DNA of 64,000 bases, taken from positions 14,727 through 78,726 of the forward strand of contig JBNLFL010000010.1 of the NCBI GenBank assembly GCA_050305515.1, read 5' to 3'. Shown piece after piece: positions 1 to 8,954 of the stretch. Position 1 is the first letter of the stretch. Every line of letters starts with the position of its first letter. The DNA is from JAFGUB01 sp050305515 (GTDB lineage Bacteria; Campylobacterota; Campylobacteria; Campylobacterales; Sulfurimonadaceae). Made by a program: the position numbers and the translations under genes. The notes beneath the pieces are model-generated. The model was not told the origin of the DNA, ran no database searches, and saw only the letters and a list, made by a program, of their open reading frames with translations.

Positions 1-205
1 GGCGTTCGCCTTTGGCAATGCGCGCACCTTCATCTTTGTCAATCGCAGCGATCGTCCCGAGAAAACGAAAGGCCAGATCCTGAGTGCGGTTTTCCACATT
101 GCCGAAAAAGCGTAGTGACGTCTCGTTCGCTGCAGCGTTTTGCGTGTAGTACCACCCAAAACCTCCTACAGCAAGAATAATGAGTAACAAAATGACTTTT
201 TTCAT
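1..205 (-). CDS. HlyD-family membrane fusion protein, N-terminal part (cut by window edge)
   Basis: Only the first 68 codons are in the window; the gene runs off the left edge. The visible protein has a basic start and one hydrophobic N-terminal segment (residues 4-19, VILLLIILAVGG), then the hallmark start of the periplasmic adaptor fold: FFGNVENRT, LAFRFLGTI and KDEGARIAKGE. These correspond to the first beta-strands and the lipoyl-like half-motif of YbhG/HlyD adaptors. Such proteins link an inner-membrane ABC or RND pump to an outer-membrane channel. The start is the ATG at 205, with a purine-rich AAAGAG stretch just upstream. The substrate and pump partner lie outside the window, so the transport role is family knowledge only. 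Confidence 0.8.
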   Translation of the reverse strand, partial: MKKVILLLIILAVGGFGWYYTQNAAANETSLRFFGNVENRTQDLAFRFLGTIAAIDKDEGARIAKGER

Positions 206-299
206 AAGAGCTCTTTTTCATCTGACTTCAGTAAATGGTAGCGCAAAGGGTTTTCCCTTGTCAAACATTATCTTTGCATATTGATAAAGTGCGGAACAT

Positions 300-2300
300 T
301 TAAAGCGCAATATGCTGACTGAAAAAACTTTCGCTGAGTTGCGGGCGCGCAAATAAAAAACCTTGTGCATAATCAATATCAAGCTCTTTAACGATGGCGT
401 ACTGACTCTCGCGCTCGATTCCTTCGATGATGGTTTTGGCACCGATAGCACGTGCCAGAGTCGCAATGGTTCTGATAATTTCCCGGTCTTTGTCATTCGC
501 TTCAATATACTGAACAAAACTGATATCGATTTTCAAATAATCGATCGAGAAATGTTTCAGATAGGCCAGTGAAGAGAATCCCGCGCCAAAGTCGTCAATG
601 GCTACTTTAAGTCCGAGTTCACGTATGGCAATGAGATATTCGGACGTTTGCTCGATATTGGCAATCATGGTACCTTCGGTAATTTCGACCACCAGATGGT
701 TGACAATCCAGGGCTGATCCCTGACCAGAGCGCGCAGTTTGTCCACAAAATGGTAATCTGCGAACTGTTCCGCCGAGAAGTTGACGTTGATAAAAAAGTC
801 TTGCGGAAGCTTTTGCCCGATCAGGGTCTCAATGGTCAGGGCCAGAACATTCTCGTCAAACTTTTTAATGATACCGAGCGTTTGTGCCAGCGGGATGAAA
901 GTTCCCGGCGGGACTTCGTCAAAGTAGAGGTTCAGCCATCGTGCCAATACTTCGCCTCCTTTGGTCTGAGCGCTTCTGATATCAACAATCGGTTGAATCC
1001 TGATATGAAACTCATTGTGTTCGACGGCCTGTATCAGTTCGGTGCGCAGCGTCTTGTTATCCTGGTTTTCATCTTTAAGGGCATCGGCCATCAGGATATT
1101 GTGTACGTTGGAAGTCTTCTTTGCCCGATACATGGCGGAATCGGCTTTTTCTATCAATTGGGCACTGTTGCGGCCGTCAGACGGGGCAAAGGCAATCCCG
1201 ATACTTCCGCTGATAAAATCGATGACCTGTTCATCGACAACGTAAGGTTTTGAAAGAGCCTGTGTAATTTTTTCAGCGATGGCATAGGCATTGTCTTTGC
1301 TGACACGCTCAAGCATCACCAAAAATTCATCACCGCCGTAACGTCCGACCATGTCATTGTTACGCAATGTCTTTTGAATGCGTTTTGCGGCTTTTGCAAG
1401 TACAAAATCGCCGTATTGATGTCCGTAGGTATCATTGACCTGTTTAAATTTGTCAAGGTCTATAAAGAGCAGTGCCAGAGAGTTTTCCATATTGGAGAGC
1501 TCGCACTTGATTTCGAGAATACTCAAAAAAGAGTCACGGTTTTGTACTCCGGTAAGCGGATCGCGGTGCTGGGTCGTATTGACTTTTGTGCGGAGCACTT
1601 TAAGTTCGGTAATGTCTTTGAGGATACCCACATAATTTGTAACAATCCTGTCATCGTTTTTTATGGGAGTGATGGTAGCCTGAACGTGAATCATTTCGCC
1701 ACTCTTTTTGCGATCGATCAACTCTCCCTGATAATAACCCTTGGTCTCCATTTCGACAAACATGTTTTTATAAAAGCTGCTGTTGTGTTTTCCTGAGCTT
1801 AAAATCGTCGGGAATCGCCCTTCGACATCTTCAAAAGTATATCCGGTGATATTCGTAAAGCTCTGATTGGCCTCCAGAATTTTCTGATCTTCATTCGTGA
1901 TCAATACCGAATCACTTATATGCCGCATCAGGATCTGATAACGCTTTTCAAGATTGTCATAGCGTTCCCGATAGGTATTGGGAATCATCAAAATAACGTA
2001 ATATCCAAGCTCTTCTTCAAAATAGTGCCCGATCATTTTTGTATATCCCGTATGATCGAGTTTAATTTCATGCTCGGCATAAAAAGAGGCTTTCATCGCT
2101 TTTTTAAAGTCAAGAAAGTGAGGAAGCAGAGAGGAATGGAAATAGTTTTCCAGATACTGCGGTGATCTGAAATCAAAATGATAGACATCTTTTGCCACAT
2201 CATTTGCCAGAAGGATGCGCAGGTCAAAGTCAACAGAAATAACGGGATATGGAAAGAGGGCAGCCCAGTTTTTAAACCATACGCGAATGGATTGTTTCAA
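300..2300 (-). CDS. PAS-GGDEF-EAL cyclic-di-GMP turnover protein
   Basis: A soluble protein of 666 residues from the start chosen here. It has a weak N-terminal PAS-like region, a clear PAS domain (about 120-235), a GGDEF domain and a C-terminal EAL domain. The cyclase motif GGDEF at about residue 322 is intact and is preceded at the right distance by an RNND inhibitory I-site. The EAL domain has ExLxR as EVLAR (E about 450), DDFGAG, KID and YAQG, so both activities could exist. I prefer a TTG start at 2300 over the ATG at 2333: the TTG overlaps the TGA of the upstream cheB-cheR gene (TTGA) and has AAAAGG eight bases before it. The tight coupling suggests that it acts with the CheB-CheR fusion. 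Which activity dominates cannot be told from sequence. Confidence 0.92.
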   Translation of the reverse strand: MKQSIRVWFKNWAALFPYPVISVDFDLRILLANDVAKDVYHFDFRSPQYLENYFHSSLLPHFLDFKKAMKASFYAEHEIKLDHTGYTKMIGHYFEEELGYYVILMIPNTYRERYDNLEKRYQILMRHISDSVLITNEDQKILEANQSFTNITGYTFEDVEGRFPTILSSGKHNSSFYKNMFVEMETKGYYQGELIDRKKSGEMIHVQATITPIKNDDRIVTNYVGILKDITELKVLRTKVNTTQHRDPLTGVQNRDSFLSILEIKCELSNMENSLALLFIDLDKFKQVNDTYGHQYGDFVLAKAAKRIQKTLRNNDMVGRYGGDEFLVMLERVSKDNAYAIAEKITQALSKPYVVDEQVIDFISGSIGIAFAPSDGRNSAQLIEKADSAMYRAKKTSNVHNILMADALKDENQDNKTLRTELIQAVEHNEFHIRIQPIVDIRSAQTKGGEVLARWLNLYFDEVPPGTFIPLAQTLGIIKKFDENVLALTIETLIGQKLPQDFFINVNFSAEQFADYHFVDKLRALVRDQPWIVNHLVVEITEGTMIANIEQTSEYLIAIRELGLKVAIDDFGAGFSSLAYLKHFSIDYLKIDISFVQYIEANDKDREIIRTIATLARAIGAKTIIEGIERESQYAIVKELDIDYAQGFLFARPQLSESFFSQHIAL

Positions 2301-5300
2301 ATGTGATACCTTTTTGGCAGGTGGAGCTCGCACCCTTCCACTCCAATGTCCATTCTGGCATGATAAACTTCGCTTAAGAGTGCATTGAAGATGTAGAAGG
2401 TATCACTGATATTTTGCACCTCTTTGGAGTGAATGTCATGGCTTGATTCGAGTTTGAGAATTTGTTGGCAGAGCGAGTCCTGGGCATTGGTACTCAAACG
2501 TACTACCGCCATGCCGTCATCATTTTTGATCTCAATTTTTAAAGTAACGTTTTTTATGAGTGACGCATTCATCATTCTGATAAACAGCATCATCAGCAGC
2601 ATGATAAGCTGGGAAATCTGACCGTTTTTATCAAACACTTCAACATGCTGATCACCAAGGACTTCAATTTTCACTTCACTGCTCCTGACATTTCCGACGA
2701 GTAGGGCTATCCGTTCAAAAGCACCGAAAAGGTTGATGTTTTCATCTTTTTGCATACCAAAATAGCGTTTCAGGAATGTCAGCGTTTCCAGAATTTCGTC
2801 TTTGTCATGAGAGAACTGGGTCATAAGCCTAATGGAATTGTTCCCATCGACATTGGCAATTTCCAATATGGACTTATAGTTTTGATAGATTTTATTAAGC
2901 GGTCGGCGAATCTCTTCGACAATTTGACGTGCAAAAAGGTCATTACCAAAGATAGCATTGAACTGGTGGATAATGCGCGAACTGCTGACTTTGCTCTGTA
3001 TTTCGTTTGAAAGCGCATTTTGAAGTTTTACCTTGGATGCAATAATTTGCGAAATATCGGTTAGTGTTACGACAAAACTCTTTTCATCGCCGTCAAGCAT
3101 ACTTGCCATGATATGAAAGGTATGGGTTACTCCCTTTTTTATAATATCGACTTTTAAGTCGCTGCGCCCGCTGACCATGATCAGTTCAAGCCAGTTTGAA
3201 CCCTCTTTTTTGTCATAGATATACCCCTCTTCATTGTTCTTTTCAAAAAAGTCGCAAATACAGTTGTGATCTTTTTTAAACTCGTTTAATGATTTATAGT
3301 CGGAAAAGAATTTGAAAAATGCTCCGTTGGCAGAGTGTAATTCTCTGCCATTGGTGACAATGACAATATTGGTCTCGGTATCGAGAACCCCCTTGATAAA
3401 ATTGTATTGCATGTCAAGTTCTTCTTTAAGAATACCAAGTTCGTTGGTTTTGTCTTCGAGGAAGTTCTTTTGCAGGTTCTGTTTTTCATACAGTGCGCGA
3501 ATCTCCGCGTAGGCGGTTTGCAGCTCTTCATTGGTCGACTGGAGCTCTTCATTGGTGGTTTCGAGCTCTTCGTTGGAAGCCTGAAGCTCTTCGTTTGAGG
3601 ATTGGAGCTCTTCGTTTGAGGTTTCAAGCTCCTCGACAACCGTTTGCAGGTGTTCCCGTGTTGCCAGAAGTTCCTGCTCGAGTCGCATAATGTAGGCGTT
3701 GTCACTTTCGACAGGCCGGAGCTTGGGTGTTTCGTCTTGGACTTCACTGCTTTCGAAACAGAGCAAAAAGTAGAGATAGTGACCGACATAGCCTTCAAGC
3801 GGAGTTAATTTTATTGTAATCATCTCGTTGTCGAGAACGCGTTCCGTAATAGCCGGAAATTCGATTATGGTATCGCTTTTATTCGCTTTATAGACGAGCG
3901 AACGCACTTCGAGGGAGACCTTTTCAGGCAGCATCTTCAAAATGTTGTTATGCAGCTCCCCGGAAGGAAACTTAAGCATATCATTCATATTGCCTTTGAT
4001 GTAATGGACATTGAAATCATTATCTATGACGACACATTTTGACTCGTAATATTCAAAGAGCGTATCTTTGATTGCCTGTTCGAGAGTGCTTCCACGCCGT
4101 TTCTGCTTGACGGCGGTGGAAGGTTTGATGTATTTTCCCGCATTAAGCATTTGCGGATAGAGCAGTTTTTTTGATTCGGCAGTTGTACGGGTTTGAAAAA
4201 TCTTCGCTTTGGGATCAAGCGTTGCAAAGAGATCGGTATGGATGCCGACGGATTCCGATTTTCCCAAAAAGAGCAGGGCATGTTGTTTAAGAGAGTAGGC
4301 AAAAGTCGTGAATATCTTCTTTTGCAGTTCCGTCTCAAAATAGATCAGCATGTTCCTGCATGTAATCAGATCGAGATTGACAAAAGGGGGATCAATGGTA
4401 ATGTCGTGACGGGAAAAGATGACGCGCTCTTTGAGTTGGGGTTTGACTTCGAACTCGTTACCTCTTTGATTAAAATAACGTTTGAGCCGTTCGGGAGAAA
4501 TATTTGATACGGTGACTTCGGGAAAGACTCCTTCGCGGGCTTTTTGCACTGCTTCTTCATCAATATCCGTAGCAAAGATCTTGATATGTTTTGTTCCATG
4601 GGAACCGATGATCTCATCCAGAAGGATGGCGATGGAGTAGGCCTCTTCCCCGGTAGAACATGCCGAGATCCAGACACGAAACTGATCGTTGTCACCGTGC
4701 TCTTTCACATAGATTTCAAGTTGTTGTTTTAACAGTGCAAACGCTTCGGTATCCCGGAAGAAAGCCGTTACACCGATAAGCATGTCTTTATAAAGCAGTT
4801 CGACCTCTTCAAGGTTTTCCTTGAGGTACGTGATGTAATTGGTGAGTGTCGTCGCTTTGATAGCGGCCATACGCCGTTCGATACGGCGGGTAATGGTACT
4901 TTTTTTGTATTGGCTGAAATCGATATTGAAACGGTGTCGCAGAATTTCGAAAATGATATTGAACTCATCATCTTCCGCTTTTTCAACCCGTAGCGAATTG
5001 GGATAGCGCAGCAGATGGATGATCTCTTTGGCGATTTCTTCGGCCGGGAGAATGTAATCAACGCTTTTGGTCTGGATGGCTGAGGCGGGCATACCGTCAT
5101 ATTTTGCCTGTTCCGGTTTTTGGGCAATGGCAATACCGCCTTCGGCCCTGATGGCCCGTACTCCCTGCGAACCGTCAGTCCCGGTTCCCGAGAGAATGAC
5201 ACCGACGGCATGTTCATTTTTTTCCTGTGCGAGCGAGATGAAAAATTTGTCAACGGAAGGTTTGGGACCGATCCAGCGATCAAGAGGTTTTTCAAGATGA

Positions 5301-5596
5301 AAGAGGCCGTTTACCAAAATGACATCGCGGTCCGGAGGCGTGATATAAACGGTATTGGCTTTGGGGAGCAGTCCGCTCTGGATCTCAAGGACATCAAACG
5401 TTGTTTCCCGTGCCAGAAGATCACGCATCATGCTTTTGTGTGTGGGACTGAGATGCTGGACGACGACATAGGCGATATTGTCATGATCGGGAGGCAGGTT
5501 GGATAAAAAGAGCTGCAACGCCTCAAGACCGCCGGCACTGGCACCGAGTCCAACAATGACCAGAGGATGTTTGCTTTCTATGGATTTTTGAGCCAT
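2297..5596 (-). CDS. CheB-CheR fusion with coiled coil, PAS and degenerate kinase-like tail
   Basis: A 1099-residue soluble signalling protein. Residues 1-200 are a CheB methylesterase domain with the triad visible: S20 in GASAGG, H48 in VQHLSP and D141 in SGTGTDGS. Residues about 215-480 are a CheR methyltransferase (RITRRIERRM, the SAM loop ACSTGEEAYS, CRNMLIYF). A strongly heptadic coiled coil follows at 655-698, then a PAS-like region. The last 230 residues resemble a histidine kinase core, but the H-box reads EEIRRPLNK with no phospho-accepting histidine, and no clear G-box follows. The ATG at 5596 is chosen because GGAG sits six bases upstream; a longer frame to 5629 has no such site. 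Fusions of this type are known; the target receptors are not identifiable here. Confidence 0.92.
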   Translation of the reverse strand: MAQKSIESKHPLVIVGLGASAGGLEALQLFLSNLPPDHDNIAYVVVQHLSPTHKSMMRDLLARETTFDVLEIQSGLLPKANTVYITPPDRDVILVNGLFHLEKPLDRWIGPKPSVDKFFISLAQEKNEHAVGVILSGTGTDGSQGVRAIRAEGGIAIAQKPEQAKYDGMPASAIQTKSVDYILPAEEIAKEIIHLLRYPNSLRVEKAEDDEFNIIFEILRHRFNIDFSQYKKSTITRRIERRMAAIKATTLTNYITYLKENLEEVELLYKDMLIGVTAFFRDTEAFALLKQQLEIYVKEHGDNDQFRVWISACSTGEEAYSIAILLDEIIGSHGTKHIKIFATDIDEEAVQKAREGVFPEVTVSNISPERLKRYFNQRGNEFEVKPQLKERVIFSRHDITIDPPFVNLDLITCRNMLIYFETELQKKIFTTFAYSLKQHALLFLGKSESVGIHTDLFATLDPKAKIFQTRTTAESKKLLYPQMLNAGKYIKPSTAVKQKRRGSTLEQAIKDTLFEYYESKCVVIDNDFNVHYIKGNMNDMLKFPSGELHNNILKMLPEKVSLEVRSLVYKANKSDTIIEFPAITERVLDNEMITIKLTPLEGYVGHYLYFLLCFESSEVQDETPKLRPVESDNAYIMRLEQELLATREHLQTVVEELETSNEELQSSNEELQASNEELETTNEELQSTNEELQTAYAEIRALYEKQNLQKNFLEDKTNELGILKEELDMQYNFIKGVLDTETNIVIVTNGRELHSANGAFFKFFSDYKSLNEFKKDHNCICDFFEKNNEEGYIYDKKEGSNWLELIMVSGRSDLKVDIIKKGVTHTFHIMASMLDGDEKSFVVTLTDISQIIASKVKLQNALSNEIQSKVSSSRIIHQFNAIFGNDLFARQIVEEIRRPLNKIYQNYKSILEIANVDGNNSIRLMTQFSHDKDEILETLTFLKRYFGMQKDENINLFGAFERIALLVGNVRSSEVKIEVLGDQHVEVFDKNGQISQLIMLLMMLFIRMMNASLIKNVTLKIEIKNDDGMAVVRLSTNAQDSLCQQILKLESSHDIHSKEVQNISDTFYIFNALLSEVYHARMDIGVEGCELHLPKRYHI
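3505..3634 (-). repeat. 21-bp tandem repeats encoding EELxxxN heptads
   Basis: Six near-identical seven-codon units inside the cheB-cheR gene encode EELETSN, EELQSSN, EELQASN, EELETTN, EELQSTN and EELQTAY. They form the coiled-coil linker between the CheR and PAS parts. Repeat units of this kind can gain or lose copies by slippage without a frameshift, since each is 21 bases. Confidence 0.9.
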
Positions 5597-5627
5597 GTCT
5601 ACTCCAAACAATGATAAATAATAAGGC

Positions 5628-5633
5628 ATTATA
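5628..5633 (-). promoter_or_regulatory. -10 box of the cheB-cheR gene
   Basis: TATAAT on the minus strand, embedded in GGCTATAATGCC. It lies 31 bases before the ATG at 5596, which leaves room for a short leader with GGAG. No convincing -35 hexamer, which is usual in this phylum. Confidence 0.55.
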
Positions 5634-5644
5634 GCCGAACCAAC

Positions 5645-6301
5645 TCAGATGTCGGTATACTCCTGGATAAAACGGGCATTTGTACCGGGAGTATTCTGTA
5701 CGATCCATGAGCTTTCGAGCAACAGGCTGCGTCCTGCATAAATACGTCCGACAAACCGTTCTCCCGGCGCATAGGTCCCTACGCCTTTGGGCGTGCCGCT
5801 CATGATGACATCGCCGTCTTCAAGATGCATGAAACTCTTGATCTCATCCAGTATGCGCTGGGGTTTGTGTATCATCAGGGCATAGTCGGCATGCTGAATG
5901 AGAGTGTCGTTTACATGTAAGGTCATTCGCAGTTTTTCAGGGCTTACATGTAAGGGTACAAATGCACTTAGTACCGCCGAGCCGTCGAACGCTTTGGCAC
6001 GTTCCCACGGCAGTCCTTTTAGTTTCAGGTAGTTCTGAATGCCTGCGCGGGTCAGGTCGAGTCCGAAGCCCACGCCGGCGAGTTCTCCTTCGAGAACAAG
6101 AAAGCAGATTTCACCCTCGAACCTCGTATCGGGCGCATCATAGACGAGCGTGTCGGTTATGGCGGAATTTGGCTTATTGAAGAGTACCATCGATTCGGGC
6201 ATCTCGTTGCCGAGCTCTTCAATGTGTTCGACATAGTTACGGCCGATGCAGACGACTTTGGAAGGTGTCAGTAAGCGATTGTCAACATGGATTGAATTCA
6301 T
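5645..6301 (-). CDS. Fumarylacetoacetate hydrolase (FAH) family protein
   Basis: A 218-residue single-domain member of the FAH/acylpyruvase family, which cleaves or decarboxylates C-C bonds in acylpyruvate-type substrates using a divalent metal. The core signatures are visible: the N-terminal CIGRNYVEHIEELG, the metal ligands in RFEGEICF (two glutamates) and the aspartate of GLDLTRAG, then GLPWERAKAFDGSA and the C-terminal MSGTPKGVG. The length fits the small FAHD1-like group. No pathway partner is adjacent, so the substrate is open. There is no Shine-Dalgarno; TACAAT ends seven bases before the ATG. Two copies of the TTACATGTAA palindrome lie in the gene, only 33 bases apart. Confidence 0.9.
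   Translation of the reverse strand: MNSIHVDNRLLTPSKVVCIGRNYVEHIEELGNEMPESMVLFNKPNSAITDTLVYDAPDTRFEGEICFLVLEGELAGVGFGLDLTRAGIQNYLKLKGLPWERAKAFDGSAVLSAFVPLHVSPEKLRMTLHVNDTLIQHADYALMIHKPQRILDEIKSFMHLEDGDVIMSGTPKGVGTYAPGERFVGRIYAGRSLLLESSWIVQNTPGTNARFIQEYTDI
5911..5920. repeat. TTACATGTAA palindrome, copy 1
   Basis: Exact copy inside the FAH-family gene, read as TTA CAT GTA A (Leu-His-Val-Asn). Confidence 0.9.
5944..5953. repeat. TTACATGTAA palindrome, copy 2
   Basis: Exact copy inside the FAH-family gene, read as Leu-His-Val-Ser; the closest neighbour pair in the window. Confidence 0.9.
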
Positions 6302-6308
6302 GGTTGCT

Positions 6309-6314
6309 ATTGTA
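6309..6314 (-). promoter_or_regulatory. Possible -10 box giving a leaderless FAH-family transcript
   Basis: TACAAT on the minus strand, then seven bases (AGCAACC) and the ATG at 6301. The upstream bases contain GAGG, but 13 bases from the start, too far for a usual Shine-Dalgarno. Confidence 0.35.
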
Positions 6315-6375
6315 CCTCAAGTAAAATGATTGCGTCGAATGCAGTAAGTCTTATAGAATATTAATAATTACAGGT

Positions 6376-6381
6376 TATAAT
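6376..6381 (+). promoter_or_regulatory. -10 box of the heme-motif GGDEF-EAL gene
   Basis: TATAAT within GGTTATAATATACG, 35 bases before the ATG at 6417. It sits in the 115-base divergent gap shared with the FAH-family gene. Confidence 0.45.
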
Positions 6382-6416
6382 ATACGACTTATTTTTTAGG
6401 GTAAAGTCAACAAAAA

Positions 6417-8954
6417 ATGCGTACACTCAAAAGCTATTTTAAAATTCAGATCATTATTATTTCCGCCATTTTGTTCATCTGTTTCTATCTCTTCTCCAAC
6501 TATCTCTTCTCAACCATTACCCAGCAGGAAAACGACCGTATTGCCGATGCGATTTCCGAACAGGTCTTTGCGTCGATGTATCAGGTGATGCGCAAGGGAT
6601 GGGCGCGCGAAGATCTGCGCGATTTCCTGATGTCGCTCGAACACTCGTTTGACAAGGCGTCGCATAAAGTCGAGATCTATCGCAGTACGACGGTCGAAGC
6701 GCGTTTCGGAGTCATCAAGCAGGGAACAATCAGCCCTGAAGTGGCACAGGTCATGAAAAACGGCGACATTATGAAATACGCCGATGCGGGCATTCTTCAC
6801 ACGCTTACGCCTATCCGGGCCAAAAACGAATGTCTCGCATGTCATACGAATGCCAGGGAAAATGACGTCCTTGGTGTTATTGCTGTGGCCTATGACGGCA
6901 GGGAGAGCGCCCGCTACAGCCAACAGCAGTTCCTGCTGATGTCGCTGCTGCTCTTTCCATTGATTCTCTTCATTGCCTATCTCCTGGCGCGGAACGGGTT
7001 TGAACGTATCTCACGTTTTTTTGAGAAGTTTCAGGAGAAGATCCGCAGTGTCAACAGCGTCAAGGCGTTTAAGACGATGGATATCAAGGAGATCAACAGC
7101 GGTTTTGACGAAATCGATGCCGTGGTCAACGAGTTCGATGCCCTTGCGTACAAGCTCAAAGAGATCGCCGTGGACAAGGAGATTCTGGAGTTTGAAGTCA
7201 AACTGCTCGACAAGTTCATCATTACCTCGGATGTGGTGCGTGACTGGAAAGAACACATAAAAGTCCTGCTGCATGATATTAACACCGTCATGCCGGTTTA
7301 CTCTCTTGTGACAATTTTTGAATCCAAAGAGGGGCTCTACGAGATCGAGATTTTCTGGGCCGGAAAACCCGGTGATGACTGTAAGGTACACATGGAAGAA
7401 GCCGCGCAGCAGATGATCCGCAAACATCCCATGATCAACATGCGGGCGCAGTCTGTCATCCATAACATCTGCAATGAAGAGTACTGCCTGACAGGACTCG
7501 ACCGTGACGGCATCGATCACGAATCCAAATCACTGCTGCTTGACGCTCCGAAAATCGGCGGTATCGTAGGGCTTGGGCTTCAGACAAAGCTTTCGCGCGA
7601 CAGTGTCTTCTCCATCGTGATCGATTCGGTACTGACGACACTCATCAACCTGGTCGGTTCCATTAAGGCGATCAACAAATATACGGACACACTGGAGTAT
7701 TATGCCACGCGCGATCCCCTGACGGGTCTGTTCAATCAGCGGGTTTTTCGTGATCTGCTCGGCTACGAGATCAAGCGTGCCAAACGTCACGAGCACAGTT
7801 TTGGTCTGCTGGTGATTGACTGCGATAACTTCAAACCTATTAATGACACGTACGGACACAGTTTTGGGGATAGATTCCTGCAGGAGTTTGCGCATCTGTT
7901 GCAAAAGACCAAGCGCGACGAAGACATGCTCGCGCGCTACGGCGGAGATGAATTTACGCTGATTATCCCTGAAAGTGGCGAAGGTGAGGTCTATACCATT
8001 GCCAGACGAATTCAGAATGCTGTTGATGGCTTTGAATTGAGTGCTCCCGATGGGACGCTGGTGCATGTCACAGTCTCTATCGGTATCGCAATCTATCCGG
8101 ATCATGCGCAGAATAAAAATGATCTTTTCAATATTGCCGATCATATGATGTACCGCGGCAAAGAAGAGGGCAAACATGCCATCCGCTCACCTCTGAGCGA
8201 AGAGATACAGAGCATTCAGAACGAAAACAGCGACAAGGCGCTGCTGGTGCTTGATGCTATCAAAAATCAGCGCATCGTGGCGCATTTTCAGCCCATTATG
8301 CGCCTGCATGATGACCAGATCGTCATTCATGAACTCCTGATGCGTATTGATATTGAAAACATGATGTTTGCAGCAGGGCATTTTATTGAAAAAGCGGAAG
8401 CCCTCGGGGTGATACACCAGATGGATTACATTGTCATCGAAAAAGCGTTTGCTCAGACGGCGCGCGACGGTTATGAGGGAACGCTCTTTATCAACCTTTC
8501 ACCCAAAGCACTGATTGTCAGCGAGTTTATCGACAAGATCAACATGCTGGTACATCAGTACGGACTTCAAAAAAGCAATATCGTTTTCGAGATCACCGAG
8601 CGTGAAACCGTCAAGAGTTTTGCCCTGCTGGAGCGTTTTGTGCAGAATCTCAAGCTCGAAGGGTATCGTTTTGCCATTGATGATTTCGGATCAGGCTTTT
8701 CATCCTTTCATTACATCAAAAAGTTCCCGATCGACTTTATCAAGATCGACGGCGAGTTTATCATCAATATGGAACATGATCATAAGGATTTCGCTTTTGT
8801 CAAAAGCATTGTCTCTCTGGCCAAAGAGCTGGAGGTCAAGACTGTGGCGGAGTTTGTCGAAACCGAATCCCAGCTTGAACTGCTGCGGAAAATCGGTATC
8901 GATTATGTTCAGGGCTATCACATCGGCAAACCGGCTGCCGCGTTTACACGCTAG
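6417..8954 (+). CDS. Membrane GGDEF-EAL protein with periplasmic CxxCH (c-type heme) motif
   Basis: An 845-residue protein with a transmembrane segment near 10-30 and another near 172-190. The periplasmic part between them ends in CLACH (C139, C142, H143), the covalent heme-c motif, in a context like Tll0287/DUF3365 sensor domains. A cytoplasmic linker of about 220 residues leads to a GGDEF domain (intact GGDEF at about 509, I-site RDED upstream) and an EAL domain (ELLMR with E at about 639, DDFGSG, KID, VQGY). The likely role is to link a redox or gas signal at a periplasmic heme to c-di-GMP synthesis or breakdown. It converges with the next gene so closely that the two stop codons share CTAG at 8951-8954. 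Confidence 0.9.
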   Translation: MRTLKSYFKIQIIIISAILFICFYLFSNYLFSTITQQENDRIADAISEQVFASMYQVMRKGWAREDLRDFLMSLEHSFDKASHKVEIYRSTTVEARFGVIKQGTISPEVAQVMKNGDIMKYADAGILHTLTPIRAKNECLACHTNARENDVLGVIAVAYDGRESARYSQQQFLLMSLLLFPLILFIAYLLARNGFERISRFFEKFQEKIRSVNSVKAFKTMDIKEINSGFDEIDAVVNEFDALAYKLKEIAVDKEILEFEVKLLDKFIITSDVVRDWKEHIKVLLHDINTVMPVYSLVTIFESKEGLYEIEIFWAGKPGDDCKVHMEEAAQQMIRKHPMINMRAQSVIHNICNEEYCLTGLDRDGIDHESKSLLLDAPKIGGIVGLGLQTKLSRDSVFSIVIDSVLTTLINLVGSIKAINKYTDTLEYYATRDPLTGLFNQRVFRDLLGYEIKRAKRHEHSFGLLVIDCDNFKPINDTYGHSFGDRFLQEFAHLLQKTKRDEDMLARYGGDEFTLIIPESGEGEVYTIARRIQNAVDGFELSAPDGTLVHVTVSIGIAIYPDHAQNKNDLFNIADHMMYRGKEEGKHAIRSPLSEEIQSIQNENSDKALLVLDAIKNQRIVAHFQPIMRLHDDQIVIHELLMRIDIENMMFAAGHFIEKAEALGVIHQMDYIVIEKAFAQTARDGYEGTLFINLSPKALIVSEFIDKINMLVHQYGLQKSNIVFEITERETVKSFALLERFVQNLKLEGYRFAIDDFGSGFSSFHYIKKFPIDFIKIDGEFIINMEHDHKDFAFVKSIVSLAKELEVKTVAEFVETESQLELLRKIGIDYVQGYHIGKPAAAFTR

